Source of the DNA: Acidimicrobiales bacterium
GTDB lineage: Bacteria; Actinomycetota; Acidimicrobiia; Acidimicrobiales; AC-9
Assembly (NCBI GenBank): GCA_036491125.1
Contig: DASXCO010000195.1
Coordinates: 1-32,966 of the forward strand
Direction of reading: 5' to 3'
Length of the DNA: 32,966 bases
The position numbers were made by a program, and so were the translations under genes. The notes under the pieces are model-generated. The model was given only the letters and a program-made list of their open reading frames with translations, was not told where the DNA came from and made no database searches. Below, piece by piece: positions 6,884 to 16,218 of this stretch. The stretch's first letter is position 1, and each line of letters opens with the position of its first letter.

Positions 6884-7333
6884 ATGGATAACTACCTGCC
6901 GATCGTCTGCATGTTCGTCCTGTCGATACTCTTCGCCGCGCTCTCGTTCGCCGCGTCCTCTCTGCTGGGGCCCAAGCGGCCGACCAGCGCCAAGTCGACC
7001 CCCTACGAGTGCGGCATCGTGCCCGAGAATGAGCCGGCGGAGCGGTTCCCGGTGCGGTTCTACCTCGTCGCCATGGTCTTCATCGTCATCGACATCGAGA
7101 TCATCTTCCTGTACCCCTGGGCGGTCATCTTCCGCCAGCTGAGCACCTTCGGTCTGGTCGAGATGGTCCTCTTCGCCGTCGCCGTGCTGTTGTCGTTCAT
7201 CTACCTCATCAGCAACGGCGCCCTCGACTGGGGCCCGGTCAAGCGCCTCCGACCCCTGCCGGGGACGACGACGGAGCGGACCACGGACACCACGGTCCGT
7301 CGCATCGGCCAGGACACCGGCGAGGCGGCCTGA
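6884..7333 (+). CDS. nuoA: NADH-quinone oxidoreductase subunit A
   Basis: The protein has 149 residues and is a membrane-arm subunit of complex I at the junction with the peripheral arm. Three transmembrane helices are visible (about 4-25, 62-84 and 92-112). The signature loop between the first two reads [25 protein letters not shown] followed by [22 protein letters not shown], where the Y-E-C-G cysteine and the D/E-rich helix are family hallmarks (loop shown here in two parts: [18 protein letters not shown]). The ATG at 6884 is chosen because MDNYLPIV begins the first helix and a purine-rich SD precedes it; a longer frame from 6740 contains no similarity and overlaps the promoter. The hydrophilic C-terminal tail (about 35 residues, Thr-rich) is longer than in E. 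coli. nuoB follows after 2 nt. Confidence 0.95.
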   Translation: MDNYLPIVCMFVLSILFAALSFAASSLLGPKRPTSAKSTPYECGIVPENEPAERFPVRFYLVAMVFIVIDIEIIFLYPWAVIFRQLSTFGLVEMVLFAVAVLLSFIYLISNGALDWGPVKRLRPLPGTTTERTTDTTVRRIGQDTGEAA

Positions 7334-7335
7334 CC

Positions 7336-7881
7336 ATGGGGCTCGAGAGCCTCAACCACAACTTTCTGACCGGCAACCTCGAGAACCTCGTGAAGTGGGC
7401 TCGGCGCAACAGCGTGTGGCCGGCCACCTTCGGGCTCGCCTGCTGCGCCATAGAGATGATGTCCGCTGGGGCGGCCGACTACGACCTCGCCCGCTTCGGC
7501 ATGGAGGTCTTCCGGGCGTCGCCCCGTCAGGCTGACCTCATGATCGTCGCCGGCCGGGTGTCGCAGAAGATGGCTCCCGTGCTGCGCCAGGTCTACGACC
7601 AGATGCCCGAGCCCAAATGGGTGATCTCGATGGGCGTGTGCGCCTCGACCGGCGGGATGTTCAACAACTACGCCATCGTCCAGGGCGTCGACCAGGTGGT
7701 CCCGGTAGACGTGTACACGCCTGGGTGCCCGCCCACGCCCGAGACGTTGCTGCACTCGATTCTCACGCTGCACGAGCAGATCCGCACCGGTGACATCACC
7801 CGCCGCCGGCAGGCCACGGGTGCCGGCGCCGAGCTTCAGGTCGGGCAGCCAGTCCCGGTCCACGTGGGGACGCCCCGCTGA
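7336..7881 (+). CDS. nuoB: NADH-quinone oxidoreductase subunit B
   Basis: The protein has 181 residues and is the peripheral-arm subunit that carries iron-sulfur cluster N2, the direct electron donor to quinone. All four ligands are present: the tandem C36-C37 in [11 protein letters not shown]102 in MGVCASTGG and C131 in TPGCPPTPE. The sequence is colinear with the family from the N-terminal helix ([16 protein letters not shown]) to the [18 protein letters not shown] helix. After about residue 150 there is a short variable tail. The stop overlaps the nuoC ATG by one base. It forms the quinone module with NuoC, NuoD and NuoI, all encoded nearby. Confidence 0.97.
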   Translation: MGLESLNHNFLTGNLENLVKWARRNSVWPATFGLACCAIEMMSAGAADYDLARFGMEVFRASPRQADLMIVAGRVSQKMAPVLRQVYDQMPEPKWVISMGVCASTGGMFNNYAIVQGVDQVVPVDVYTPGCPPTPETLLHSILTLHEQIRTGDITRRRQATGAGAELQVGQPVPVHVGTPR

Positions 7882-8330
7882 TGGCGGTGATGACAGGAGA
7901 GGTGATCCACCCGTCGCGAGACGAGTACCACCAGGTCGTCGCCGGGCTCAAGGACGAGGGCTTCGAGATGTGCGTGGACGTGTGCGGCGTCGACTACCTC
8001 GCCCACCCGGGCCGCGGCCTCCCGCCCGAGGTTCGTCCAGAGCGCTTCGAGGTCGTGGTGAACCTGGTCTCCATGGAGCACCGTCGGCGCGTCCGCGTCC
8101 GGGTGCAGGTGCCGGAGTCCGATCCCACGATCCCCTCGCTGTTCGATCTCTATCCCGGCGTCGAGGCCTCCGAGCGCGAGACGTTCGACATGTTCGGGAT
8201 CCACTTCGCTGATCATCCCGACATGACGCGGATCCTCATGCCCGAGGACTGGGAAGGGCATCCGCTTCGCAAGGACTACTCGGTCGGGCGGGTGCCGGTG
8301 CAGTTCAAGGAAGCCCCCGGAGAGCGTTGA
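7881..8330 (+). CDS. nuoC: NADH-quinone oxidoreductase subunit C
   Basis: The protein has 149 residues, a separate 30-kDa-type subunit rather than a NuoCD fusion. The family signature ERETFDMFGI is at 98-107 and GHPLRKDY at 126-133, with the acidic stretch DHPDMTRILMPEDWE between. It is shorter than many actinobacterial NuoC proteins, which carry a long N-terminal extension. It is peripheral, contacts NuoD and NuoB, and carries no cofactor. Start ATG overlaps the nuoB stop. A 7-nt gap separates it from nuoD. Confidence 0.95.
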   Translation: MAVMTGEVIHPSRDEYHQVVAGLKDEGFEMCVDVCGVDYLAHPGRGLPPEVRPERFEVVVNLVSMEHRRRVRVRVQVPESDPTIPSLFDLYPGVEASERETFDMFGIHFADHPDMTRILMPEDWEGHPLRKDYSVGRVPVQFKEAPGER

Positions 8331-8337
8331 GGCGACG

Positions 8338-9681
8338 ATGAGCCACACCGACGACGAGAGCCGCCTGGTCGCCGAGACCTCCGAGGGGACCCAGGAGATG
8401 TTCTCGCGCGAGGGAACGACCGCAGTCGAGCGACGCATCGAGGAAGGCGGCATCGTGCGTCCGCCCGGCGGGGCGACGGCCCTCGATGCCGGCGACATCG
8501 ACATCGAGGTCGGCGAAGACGAGACGATGATCATCAACATGGGTCCCCAGCACCCGTCGACCCACGGCGTGCTCAGGATCATGATGGAGCTCGACGGCGA
8601 GACGGTGCTTCGGGCCAAGCCGATCATCGGCTACCTCCACACCGGCATGGAGAAGACCGGCGAGGACCTCACCTACATCCAGGGCGCCACCAACGTGACG
8701 CGTATGGACTACCTCTCGCCGCTCCACAACGAGCTGGTCTTCTCAATGGCGACCGAAGCCCTACTGGGCGTCGAGATACCGGAGCGGGCGACGTGGATCC
8801 GGATGCTGATGGTCGAGCTCAACCGCGTCTCGTCGCACCTCCTCTGGATGGCCACCAACGGCATGGACCTCGCGGCCACGTCGATGATGATCTACGGCTT
8901 CCGCGAGCGCGAGGTGGTGCTCGACTTCCTCGAGAAGGTCACCGGCCTCCGCATGAACCACAACTACATCCGCCCCGGCGGTGTGGCCGCAGATCTCCCC
9001 GATGGGTGGCAGGACGATGTCGAGGCGATCTGCCAGGCCATCCCGCCCCGACTGGCCGAGTACGACGATCTGTTCACGGGCCAGCCGATCTTCCGTGAGC
9101 GCACCGAAGGCGTGGGACGCATCAGCGCCGAGGCGGCGATCGCCTCTTCGGCCACCGGCCCCATCCTCCGGTCGACCGGCGTGCCCTGGGACCTGCGGAG
9201 GACGATGCCGTACCTGTTCTACGACCAGGTCGACTTCGACGTCGTGGTGGGGACCTACGGCGACAGCTTCGACCGCTACGCGGTGCGGCTGAACGAGATC
9301 CGCGAGTCGCTCCGCATCATCCGCCAGGTCGCCGACCGCATCCCCGAGGGGGACTACCGCACGCTGGACAAGAAGGTCACCCCACCTCCCCGAGCCCGCA
9401 TCGACGAGTCGATGGAAGCCCTGATCCACCACTTCAAGATCTTCACCGAGGGCTTCAAGGTGCCCGAGGGCGAGGTGTACGTCGCCATCGAGTCGCCCCG
9501 CGGCGAGCTCGGCTGCTACCTCGTCTCCGACGGCTCCCCCAAGCCCTACCGGCTGCACATACGGGCGCCGTCGTTCAGCAACCTCCAGAGCATGGCGAAC
9601 ATGGTCCACGGCGGTCTGGTCGCCGACGCCGTCGCCATCATCTCCTCCATCGACCCCATCCTGGGGGAGGTCGATCGCTGA
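8338..9681 (+). CDS. nuoD: NADH-quinone oxidoreductase subunit D
   Basis: The protein has 447 residues; the 49-kDa subunit related to the large subunit of NiFe hydrogenases, which forms the quinone pocket with NuoB. The pocket loop GPQHPSTHGVLR is at 69-80 (H72, H76). Further hallmarks are GYLHTGMEK, RMDYLSP, NRVSSHLLW, RPGGVAADLP and, near the end, ESPRGELGCYLVSDG followed by HIRAPSFSNLQ, ending with the family-typical SIDPILGEVDR. The cysteines that bind nickel in hydrogenases are absent, as normal for NuoD. The first 60 residues are an acidic, non-conserved extension before the core. The stop overlaps nuoE by one base. Confidence 0.97.
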   Translation: MSHTDDESRLVAETSEGTQEMFSREGTTAVERRIEEGGIVRPPGGATALDAGDIDIEVGEDETMIINMGPQHPSTHGVLRIMMELDGETVLRAKPIIGYLHTGMEKTGEDLTYIQGATNVTRMDYLSPLHNELVFSMATEALLGVEIPERATWIRMLMVELNRVSSHLLWMATNGMDLAATSMMIYGFREREVVLDFLEKVTGLRMNHNYIRPGGVAADLPDGWQDDVEAICQAIPPRLAEYDDLFTGQPIFRERTEGVGRISAEAAIASSATGPILRSTGVPWDLRRTMPYLFYDQVDFDVVVGTYGDSFDRYAVRLNEIRESLRIIRQVADRIPEGDYRTLDKKVTPPPRARIDESMEALIHHFKIFTEGFKVPEGEVYVAIESPRGELGCYLVSDGSPKPYRLHIRAPSFSNLQSMANMVHGGLVADAVAIISSIDPILGEVDR

Positions 9682-10310
9682 TGGCCCGACTCAGTGCCGA
9701 GACCATGGCTCAGGCCCGGGAGCTGATGTCGCTGTACCCCGACTCACGCTCTGCCCTGGTGCCCATCTGCCATCTGGCCCAGGCGGAGGAGGGCTGGCTC
9801 AGCCCCGAGGCCATGGAGGAGATCGCCGAGCTCATGGGTCTCGCGCCGGCCGAGGTGCTGGGCACGGCGAGCTTCTACGAGATGCTGCGCACCGAGCCGG
9901 TGGGTCGCTACATGGTGTCGGTGTGCACCAACATCGCCTGCCTCTTGAACGGCGCCTACGAGCTCGTCGAGCACGCCGAGGAGCGGCTCGGCATCAGCGT
10001 CGGCGCGACCACGCCGGACAGCATGTTCAGCCTGGAGGAGGCGGAGTGCATCGCCGACTGCGACCGGGCGCCGTGCCTCCAGGTGAACCACCGGTTCTTC
10101 GGGTCGGTGAGCGACGAGCGCTTCGACAACCTGGTCGAGGACCTCGCCTCGGGCCGGCTCGAGCACGATGTGCCACCCCACGGCGTGCTGTGCCGGGTTC
10201 GCCGCCAGGGCGGGCTCGCCGTGCCGGCCGAGCAGGTGCGGGCGGAGCGGGCCGAAGCCGACCGGGCCCGGGAGGAACGAGCCGCCGCCGCCCAGGCCGA
10301 GAAGTCCTGA
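9681..10310 (+). CDS. nuoE: NADH-quinone oxidoreductase subunit E
   Basis: The protein has 209 residues. It is a thioredoxin-like 24-kDa subunit of the NADH-dehydrogenase module with the 2Fe-2S cluster N1a. Ligands are C82 and C87 (CTNIAC) and C123 and C127 (CIADC). The N-terminal three-helix domain (SLYPDSRSALVPICHLAQ, then GWLSPEAMEEIAELM) is standard. After about residue 165 there is an Ala/Glu/Arg-rich tail likely to be flexible or helical and not conserved. One-base overlaps with nuoD and nuoF. Confidence 0.96.
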   Translation: MARLSAETMAQARELMSLYPDSRSALVPICHLAQAEEGWLSPEAMEEIAELMGLAPAEVLGTASFYEMLRTEPVGRYMVSVCTNIACLLNGAYELVEHAEERLGISVGATTPDSMFSLEEAECIADCDRAPCLQVNHRFFGSVSDERFDNLVEDLASGRLEHDVPPHGVLCRVRRQGGLAVPAEQVRAERAEADRAREERAAAAQAEKS

Positions 10311-11614
10311 TGGCGCTCACCGATGTGGCGCCGATCGTCACCGCCCGCCTGCGCCATCCCGACTCGCACACCCTCGAGCGCTACCTGGCCACCGGTGGGT
10401 ACGCCGGGCTCCGCCGGGCCCTGCGCATGGAGCCGGAGCAGGTCGCCGAGGAGGTCAACGCGGCCAGCCTGCTCGGTCGCGGGGGCGCCGGCTTCCCCGC
10501 CGGGCGCAAGTGGTCGATGCTCCGGAAGGCGCCCGTTCGCTACCTGGTGGTCAACGGCGACGAGAGCGAGCCGGCGACCTTCAAGGACCACCTGCTCATC
10601 GAGCGCGATCCCCACGGGATCATCGAAGGCACCCTCATCGCCGCCTACGCCAACCAGGTCGCCCAGGCCTTCATCTACGTGCGGGGCGAGTTCGCCCTCG
10701 GGCTCGAGCGGATGCAGACAGCGCTCAACGAGGCCTATGAGAACGGTGCCGTGGGCCGGGACATCTTCGGATCCGGCTTCTCCGTCGACATCGTCGTGCA
10801 TCCGGGCGCCGGGGCCTACATCTGCGGCGAGGAGACCGCCCTGCTCGAGAGCCTCGAGGGCAAGCGAGGCTTCCCCCGCATCAAGCCTCCGTACTTCCCG
10901 GCGGCCATCGGGCTCTACGGGGAGCCCACGATCGTCAACAACACCGAGACGATGGCGAACCTCCCCTGGATCATCCAGCACGGCGGGCACGCCTTCGCCG
11001 CCCTGGGCGAGGGCAGCTCCACCGGCACGAGGCTCTTCGCCTTGTCGGGCCACGTCCGCCGGCCCGGGAACTACGAGCTCGAGATGGCCAAGACCACGTT
11101 CCGCGATCTCATCTTCGCCCCCGTGCTGGGCGGCGGCATTCGTGGCGGCCGCCAGCTCAAGGCGTTCATCCCCGGCGGCGCCTCGGCTCCGTGGTTCGGT
11201 CCCGACAAGGTCGACCTGCCCCTCGATCAGGACGCAGTGGGCAAGGCCGGCTCCATGCTGGGGTCGGGCTCGGTGATCGTGATGGACGATCAGACCTGCG
11301 TCGTGCGGGCTGCTTGGCGCATCGTGCGCTTCTTCTACCGGGAGTCCTGCGGCCAGTGCACACCCTGTCGCGAGGGGTCGGGCTGGGTGGAGAAGGTCGT
11401 GCGCCGCATCGAGGAGGGCTCGGGCCGCGAGGAGGACCTGGATCTTCTCCTGGACATGTGCGACAACATCTCCCCCGGTTTGTCATGGCCGCCCCAGCAG
11501 ACAACGATCTGCGTGCTGGGGCCCTCGATTCCCTCGTCGATCGTGTGGGCCATCCGGATGTTTCGCGACGAGTTCCTCGTGCACATCAAAGAAGGCGCCT
11601 GCCCGTATGGCTGA
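10310..11614 (+). CDS. nuoF: NADH-quinone oxidoreductase subunit F
   Basis: The protein has 434 residues; the 51-kDa flavoprotein that oxidises NADH through FMN and passes electrons to cluster N3. The glycine-rich NADH/FMN motif GRGGAGFPAGRKW is at 56-68, NGDESEPATFKDH at 82-94, and GAGAYICGEETALLESLEGK at 166-185. N3 ligands are C347, C350 and C353 (ESCGQCTPCREG) and C401 (TTICVLGP). Between CDNI and the fourth Cys the sequence SPGLSWPPQQTTI looks about eight residues longer than in E. coli-type or mycobacterial NuoF. The ATG overlaps the nuoE stop by one base, and the 3' end overlaps nuoG by 8 nt. Confidence 0.97.
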   Translation: MALTDVAPIVTARLRHPDSHTLERYLATGGYAGLRRALRMEPEQVAEEVNAASLLGRGGAGFPAGRKWSMLRKAPVRYLVVNGDESEPATFKDHLLIERDPHGIIEGTLIAAYANQVAQAFIYVRGEFALGLERMQTALNEAYENGAVGRDIFGSGFSVDIVVHPGAGAYICGEETALLESLEGKRGFPRIKPPYFPAAIGLYGEPTIVNNTETMANLPWIIQHGGHAFAALGEGSSTGTRLFALSGHVRRPGNYELEMAKTTFRDLIFAPVLGGGIRGGRQLKAFIPGGASAPWFGPDKVDLPLDQDAVGKAGSMLGSGSVIVMDDQTCVVRAAWRIVRFFYRESCGQCTPCREGSGWVEKVVRRIEEGSGREEDLDLLLDMCDNISPGLSWPPQQTTICVLGPSIPSSIVWAIRMFRDEFLVHIKEGACPYG

Positions 11615-14324
11615 CACCTCCACCGACGCCCTCTCGATCGTCGTCGACGGCCGCCAAGTCGAGGCGAGCCGGGGCGAGATGGTGATCGCCGCGGCAGAGA
11701 GGGCCGGCACCTACATCCCGAGATTCTGCTACCACCCCAGGATGAGGTCGGTCGGCATGTGCCGCATGTGCCTGGTGGAGATCAGGGGGCCGCGCGGGTA
11801 CTCCCTCCAGCCGGCGTGCTTCGTCGCCGTGGCGGACGGCCAGGAGATCCGGACCACCTCCGACAAGGTCAAGAAGGCCCAGGACGGGGTGCTCGAGTTC
11901 CTGCTCATCAACCACCCCCTGGACTGCCCCGTGTGCGACAAGGGGGGCGAGTGCCCCCTCCAGGACCAGACCCTCACCTACGGTCCCGGGGAGAGTCGCT
12001 TCGTCGAGGAGAAGCGGCATTTCGCAAAGCCGATCCCCATCAGCAGCCTGGTGGACCTGGATCGCGAGCGCTGCATCCAGTGCGACCGCTGCACGCGCTT
12101 CGCGACCGAGGTCGCCGGCGAGCCCCTGATCAACTTCATCGGCCGCGGCGACCACATCCAGGTCAACACCTACCCGGACCACCCCTTCGCCTCCTACTTC
12201 AGCGGCAACACTGTCCAGATCTGCCCGGTGGGCGCCCTCACCGCCGCCCCGTACCGGTTCAAGGCCCGGCCGTGGGACCTCGAGCAGGTCGAGAGCACGT
12301 GCACATCCTGCGCCGTGGGCTGCCGGGTCGTGGTGCAGTCGTCGTCCAACCGCCTCACCCGCTACCTGGGGGTCGACTCAGATCCGGTCAACCAGAGCTG
12401 GCTGTGCGACAAGGGGCGCTTCGACTTCGAGGCCGTCAACAGCGAAGACCGTCTCACCCACCCGCTGGTCCGCAAGGGCGACGAGCTGGCCGAGGTCTCC
12501 TGGGACGAGGCCCTGGCGGCGGCGGCCGAGGGCCTGGCCGGGGCCAAGGAACGCGGGGGTCCGCAGTCGATCGGTGTCATCGGCGGTGCTCGACTGCCGA
12601 ACGAGGACGCCTACACCTGGGCCAAGCTGGCCAAGGCGGTCATCGGCACCGATTCGGTCGACGCCCAACTCGGCGACGGCCTGCCCGCCGAGGTAGTGCT
12701 CGGACTGCCGAGGGCGACGATCGATCAGGCCTGCTCGGCCGACGCCCTCGTGCTGCTCGCGCCCGACGTGCGCGAGGAGCTGCCGGTGCTCCATCTGCGC
12801 CTGCGCGAGGCCGCCGTCGAGCGGGGGGTGCCGGTGATCGAGCTCACCGCGCTGCCCACGGGCATGACGCGCTACGCGACCGTCTCGCTCACTTACCGAC
12901 CGGGCGAGGTGGCGGCGCTGGCCCGCGCTCTCGTGGCCCCCGAGTCGACTGACGACAGCGAGCTGGAGGCCGCTCGAGGCGTCATTCGTGGCGCCTCCGG
13001 TGCCGACGGCTCGGGGATCGTGGTGGTCCTCGGTCGCCCGTCGGTGGCCGAGTCCGACGACATGGTGGACGAGGCCGCGGCCGCCATGTTCGGGGCGTGG
13101 CCCGAGGCCCGCTTCCTGACGGCCTTGCGACGGGCGAACGTCCACGGCGCCCTCGACATGGGCCTCGCACCCGGCATCCTGCCGGGCCGGGTCGGCCTGG
13201 ACGAGGGCCGGGCGTGGTACACGGCGGCGTGGGGGACCGTGCCCGAGGAGCGGGGGCTCGACACCGCCGGCATGCTGTCGGCCGCGGTCGAACAGCGGGT
13301 GGAGGCGATGGTCCTCCTCGGCGCCGATCCGCTCCGGGACTTTCCCGATCGCCAGCTCGCCGAGCGGGGGATGGCCGCCGCCAGGTTCGTGGTCGCCGTC
13401 GACGCCTTTCTCAACGAGTCGTCGGGGCAGGCCGACGTCGTCCTCCCCGCCGCCGTCTACGCCGAGCGCCCCGGCACCACGACCAACCTCGAGGGACGCA
13501 TCAGCCGCCTGGGCCAGAAGCTCGTGGGGCCGGGCGTGACCCGCCCCGACTGGATGATCGCCGCCGAGCTGGCGGCCCGCCTCGGTGGCGACCTGGGCAC
13601 CGACACCCTTGAGGCCATCTGGGACGAGATCGAGCGCGTGGCGCCGTCCCACGTCGGCATCACCCGTCACCTGATCGGCGAGCGTCGCGCCGCCGACGGG
13701 ATCGTGGCCCCGATCCCGAGCGTGCCCGTCCGGCTCGAGGTTGGCACCGGGCATCCGGGGGGCGCTCCCCCGGTCCACTCCGGTGCCAACGACACGGGAG
13801 CCGGCTCGACCCAGCCGGTGCCGGGTCCGATCGACCCAATGGCCACCCCGGGCATCGGCGGCATCGAGAGTCAGGGCATACCCAACATCGCCGGGGCGCC
13901 CCGGACTACCGACGCTCCCGACGGCACAGACGACGCCCACACGGCAATGGAGCGACCGCCGCTGCTGCGCTTCACCCCGGCCAAGCCGCGCTCGGTGCCG
14001 CCGCCGGACGGGTACGCGCTGCGCCTCGTGACCCGGCGCCGACTCTACGACCAGGGGACGCTGGTCCAGTCCTGTCCCTCCCTCGCCGACCTGGCCCCCG
14101 CCCCCGCCCTCCGGGCCAACCCGTACGACCTCGACCGCCTCGGTGTGCAGACCGGCGGTCGGGTTCGCGTCCGCACCGGTCGGACTCTCGAGATGGGGGT
14201 CCTCGCCGACTCGGACGTGCCTCGCGGCGTCGCCGTGGTCGACCTCGACCTGGCCGAGGAGGGGGCCGAGGACCTCGTCGACAGCGGCCGAGCGGTCACC
14301 GACGTGCGCCTGGAGACGATCTGA
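11607..14324 (+). CDS. nuoG: NADH-quinone oxidoreductase subunit G
   Basis: The protein has 905 residues; the 75-kDa iron-sulfur subunit. In order: a 2Fe-2S ferredoxin domain with N1b ligands C41, C52, C55, C71; the His-Cys3 cluster N5 (H103, C107, C110, C116); a 4Fe-4S cluster N4 (C156, C159, C162, C206); and a molybdopterin-oxidoreductase 4Fe-4S domain with C232, C235, C239, C267, so the extra N7 cluster is predicted. A molybdopterin-oxidoreductase-like domain without cofactor function follows to about 690. Residues about 710-783 are a Gly/Pro/Thr/Asp-rich linker, then a C-terminal molydopterin-dinucleotide-binding-like beta domain. Presence of N7 is typical of actinobacterial, E. coli and Thermus enzymes. 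Start ATG lies inside the 3' end of nuoF (8-nt overlap). Confidence 0.96.
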   Translation: MADTSTDALSIVVDGRQVEASRGEMVIAAAERAGTYIPRFCYHPRMRSVGMCRMCLVEIRGPRGYSLQPACFVAVADGQEIRTTSDKVKKAQDGVLEFLLINHPLDCPVCDKGGECPLQDQTLTYGPGESRFVEEKRHFAKPIPISSLVDLDRERCIQCDRCTRFATEVAGEPLINFIGRGDHIQVNTYPDHPFASYFSGNTVQICPVGALTAAPYRFKARPWDLEQVESTCTSCAVGCRVVVQSSSNRLTRYLGVDSDPVNQSWLCDKGRFDFEAVNSEDRLTHPLVRKGDELAEVSWDEALAAAAEGLAGAKERGGPQSIGVIGGARLPNEDAYTWAKLAKAVIGTDSVDAQLGDGLPAEVVLGLPRATIDQACSADALVLLAPDVREELPVLHLRLREAAVERGVPVIELTALPTGMTRYATVSLTYRPGEVAALARALVAPESTDDSELEAARGVIRGASGADGSGIVVVLGRPSVAESDDMVDEAAAAMFGAWPEARFLTALRRANVHGALDMGLAPGILPGRVGLDEGRAWYTAAWGTVPEERGLDTAGMLSAAVEQRVEAMVLLGADPLRDFPDRQLAERGMAAARFVVAVDAFLNESSGQADVVLPAAVYAERPGTTTNLEGRISRLGQKLVGPGVTRPDWMIAAELAARLGGDLGTDTLEAIWDEIERVAPSHVGITRHLIGERRAADGIVAPIPSVPVRLEVGTGHPGGAPPVHSGANDTGAGSTQPVPGPIDPMATPGIGGIESQGIPNIAGAPRTTDAPDGTDDAHTAMERPPLLRFTPAKPRSVPPPDGYALRLVTRRRLYDQGTLVQSCPSLADLAPAPALRANPYDLDRLGVQTGGRVRVRTGRTLEMGVLADSDVPRGVAVVDLDLAEEGAEDLVDSGRAVTDVRLETI

Positions 14325-15544
14325 TGGGTGACCCGCTCTTCTCGCACGGCATCGACCCCTGGGTCTTTCTCTTCGTGGCCGTCAAGGTCATCGTCGCCTT
14401 CGTCGCGCTGCTGGTGTCGGTGCTGCTCATGATCTGGTTCGAGCGGAAGGTCATCGGCGACATGCAGAGCCGGATCGGCCCCAACCGGGCCGGACCATGG
14501 GGGATCCTGCAGAGCCTGGCCGACGGGGTCAAGCTGTTCTTCAAGGAGGCATTGCGCCCCGAGGGCTCCGATCGTTGGGTCTTCTTCCTCGCTCCCTACC
14601 TCGCCGTGGCGCCGGCCTTCCTGATCTTCACCATCGTCCCGATCGGCGGGGTGGTGACGGTCTTCGGGCACACGACCGAGCTCCAGGTCGCCGATCCGCA
14701 GATCGGGATCCTGTTCCTCCTCGCAATGTCGTCGGTGGCCGTATACAGCCTGATGCTCGCCGGCTGGGCGTCGGGCTCGAAGTACCCCCTCCTCGGATCG
14801 GTGCGGGCCACCGCCCAGATGGTCTCCTACGAGGCGGCCATGGGGCTGTCGACGGCGGCGGCCGTCCTCATCACGGGCTCACTGTCCACCCGCGACATCG
14901 TCGAGTCCCAGAACGGCAGCCTCTACGGCTTCCTGCCCAACTGGAACGTGCTCCGGCTCGGCGTGGTGCCCTTCGCCATCTTCTTCATCGCGGTCACGGC
15001 CGAGGTGAACAGGCCGCCGTTCGACCTGGCGGAGGGCGAGCAGGAGCTCGTCGGGGGGTTCCACACCGAGTACTCCTCGGTGCGCTTCGCCCTCTTCTTC
15101 CTGGCCGAATACATGAACCTGATCACGATGTCGGCGATCATGGTGACCCTGTTCTTCGGTGGTCCGGACGGCCCTGCGCCCCACGTCGTTCGCTGGCTGT
15201 GGCCGATCCTGTGGTTCCTCGGCAAGACGATCATCTTCCTCTACGTCTACGTCTGGATCAGAGCCAGCCTCCCGCGCCTGCGCTACGACCAGCTCATGGA
15301 CCTGGGGTGGAAACGGCTCATCCCCCTGTCCCTGTTCTGGCTCCTCGTGGTGGCAGGCATGCTCATCGACTCGCGGTGGGGCTTCGCCGTCTTCGGAGGG
15401 GGGCTCTTGTTCGGCCTCATGCTCTGGCAGGCCCTGCGGGTGTCGCGCCCGCCCGAGTGGGCCGGGCCCGAGGGGGTCGATCCTGCCCCACCGGTGTTGG
15501 AACCCGGGGGGCGACCTGGGCCGGGCGGGAGGTTGACAACCTGA
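14324..15544 (+). CDS. nuoH: NADH-quinone oxidoreductase subunit H
   Basis: The protein has 406 residues; the membrane subunit (ND1-like) that closes the quinone chamber and starts the proton path. The signature ERKVIGDMQSRIGPNRAGP is at 40-58, followed by ILQSLADGVKLFFKE, and the acidic quinone-side loop NRPPFDLAEGEQE is at 228-240, then FHTEYSSVRFALFFLAEY. About eight transmembrane helices. The last 25 residues are Pro/Gly-rich and probably cytoplasmic. One-base overlaps on both sides couple it to nuoG and nuoI. Confidence 0.97.
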   Translation: MGDPLFSHGIDPWVFLFVAVKVIVAFVALLVSVLLMIWFERKVIGDMQSRIGPNRAGPWGILQSLADGVKLFFKEALRPEGSDRWVFFLAPYLAVAPAFLIFTIVPIGGVVTVFGHTTELQVADPQIGILFLLAMSSVAVYSLMLAGWASGSKYPLLGSVRATAQMVSYEAAMGLSTAAAVLITGSLSTRDIVESQNGSLYGFLPNWNVLRLGVVPFAIFFIAVTAEVNRPPFDLAEGEQELVGGFHTEYSSVRFALFFLAEYMNLITMSAIMVTLFFGGPDGPAPHVVRWLWPILWFLGKTIIFLYVYVWIRASLPRLRYDQLMDLGWKRLIPLSLFWLLVVAGMLIDSRWGFAVFGGGLLFGLMLWQALRVSRPPEWAGPEGVDPAPPVLEPGGRPGPGGRLTT

Positions 15545-16218
15545 TGGGCTTCTTCGACGGTTTCCGGGTCACCATCCGCCAGGTCTTCGAGCCGCGCGTG
15601 ACCCATCGATATCCCGACGAGAAGCGCTCGAAGCCGCCGCGCTTCCACGGTCGCCACGTGCTGGGCCGGTACGAGGACGGCATGGAGAAGTGCATCGGCT
15701 GCGAGCTGTGCGCCGGCGTGTGCCCGGCGAGGTGCATCTACGTCCGGGGAGCCGACAACCCGCCCGACGCCCCGGTGGCGCCGGGCGAGCGGTTCGGCTT
15801 CGTGTACGAGATCAACTACCTGCGCTGCATCCACTGCGACCTGTGCGTGGAGGCGTGCCCGACCGAGGCCATCACCGAGAGCAAGCTCTTCGAGTTCTCC
15901 TTCGTCGACCGCCAGGACGCCATCTACACCAAGGACGAGCTCGTCGTCGACGACGAGGGGCATCCCCGCCAGCAGCCGTGGGAGGACTGGCGCCCCGGTG
16001 ACGACGCCCATACATCGGGGTGGATGCGGGCGACCTCGCCGAACGGCGACGCCGCCTTCGAGGGTCGGGTCCAGTGGTCGGGCGAGCTCGGCTACGGGGT
16101 CCGGCACCCCGAGGCGGGCCAGGTCGGAGACCGGGACGACGAGGCCACGGGCAACATCTCCATCCGGGAGGTCGACGCCGCCGACATCCCCCGCCGTTAC
16201 GGCGGCAGGTACCGCTAA
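15544..16218 (+). CDS. nuoI: NADH-quinone oxidoreductase subunit I
   Basis: The protein has 224 residues; a bacterial-type double 4Fe-4S ferredoxin carrying N6a and N6b, linking the NADH module to N2. Cluster motifs are C50-x2-C53-x2-C56-x3-C60 ([15 protein letters not shown]) and C95-x2-C98-x2-C101-x3-C105 ([12 protein letters not shown]). The N-terminal amphipathic helix ([16 protein letters not shown]) anchors it on the membrane. The region after about 115, including [11 protein letters not shown] and a hydrophilic tail to 224, is longer than in E. coli NuoI (180 residues) but similar to other actinobacterial versions. ATG overlaps the nuoH stop. Confidence 0.96.
   Translation: MGFFDGFRVTIRQVFEPRVTHRYPDEKRSKPPRFHGRHVLGRYEDGMEKCIGCELCAGVCPARCIYVRGADNPPDAPVAPGERFGFVYEINYLRCIHCDLCVEACPTEAITESKLFEFSFVDRQDAIYTKDELVVDDEGHPRQQPWEDWRPGDDAHTSGWMRATSPNGDAAFEGRVQWSGELGYGVRHPEAGQVGDRDDEATGNISIREVDAADIPRRYGGRYR

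Noticed and set aside
14324-16218. Alternative plus-strand frames over nuoH/nuoI read as one long protein
   Set aside because: Only the part from 15544 matches a family (NuoI); the upstream part is a shadow of nuoH in another frame.
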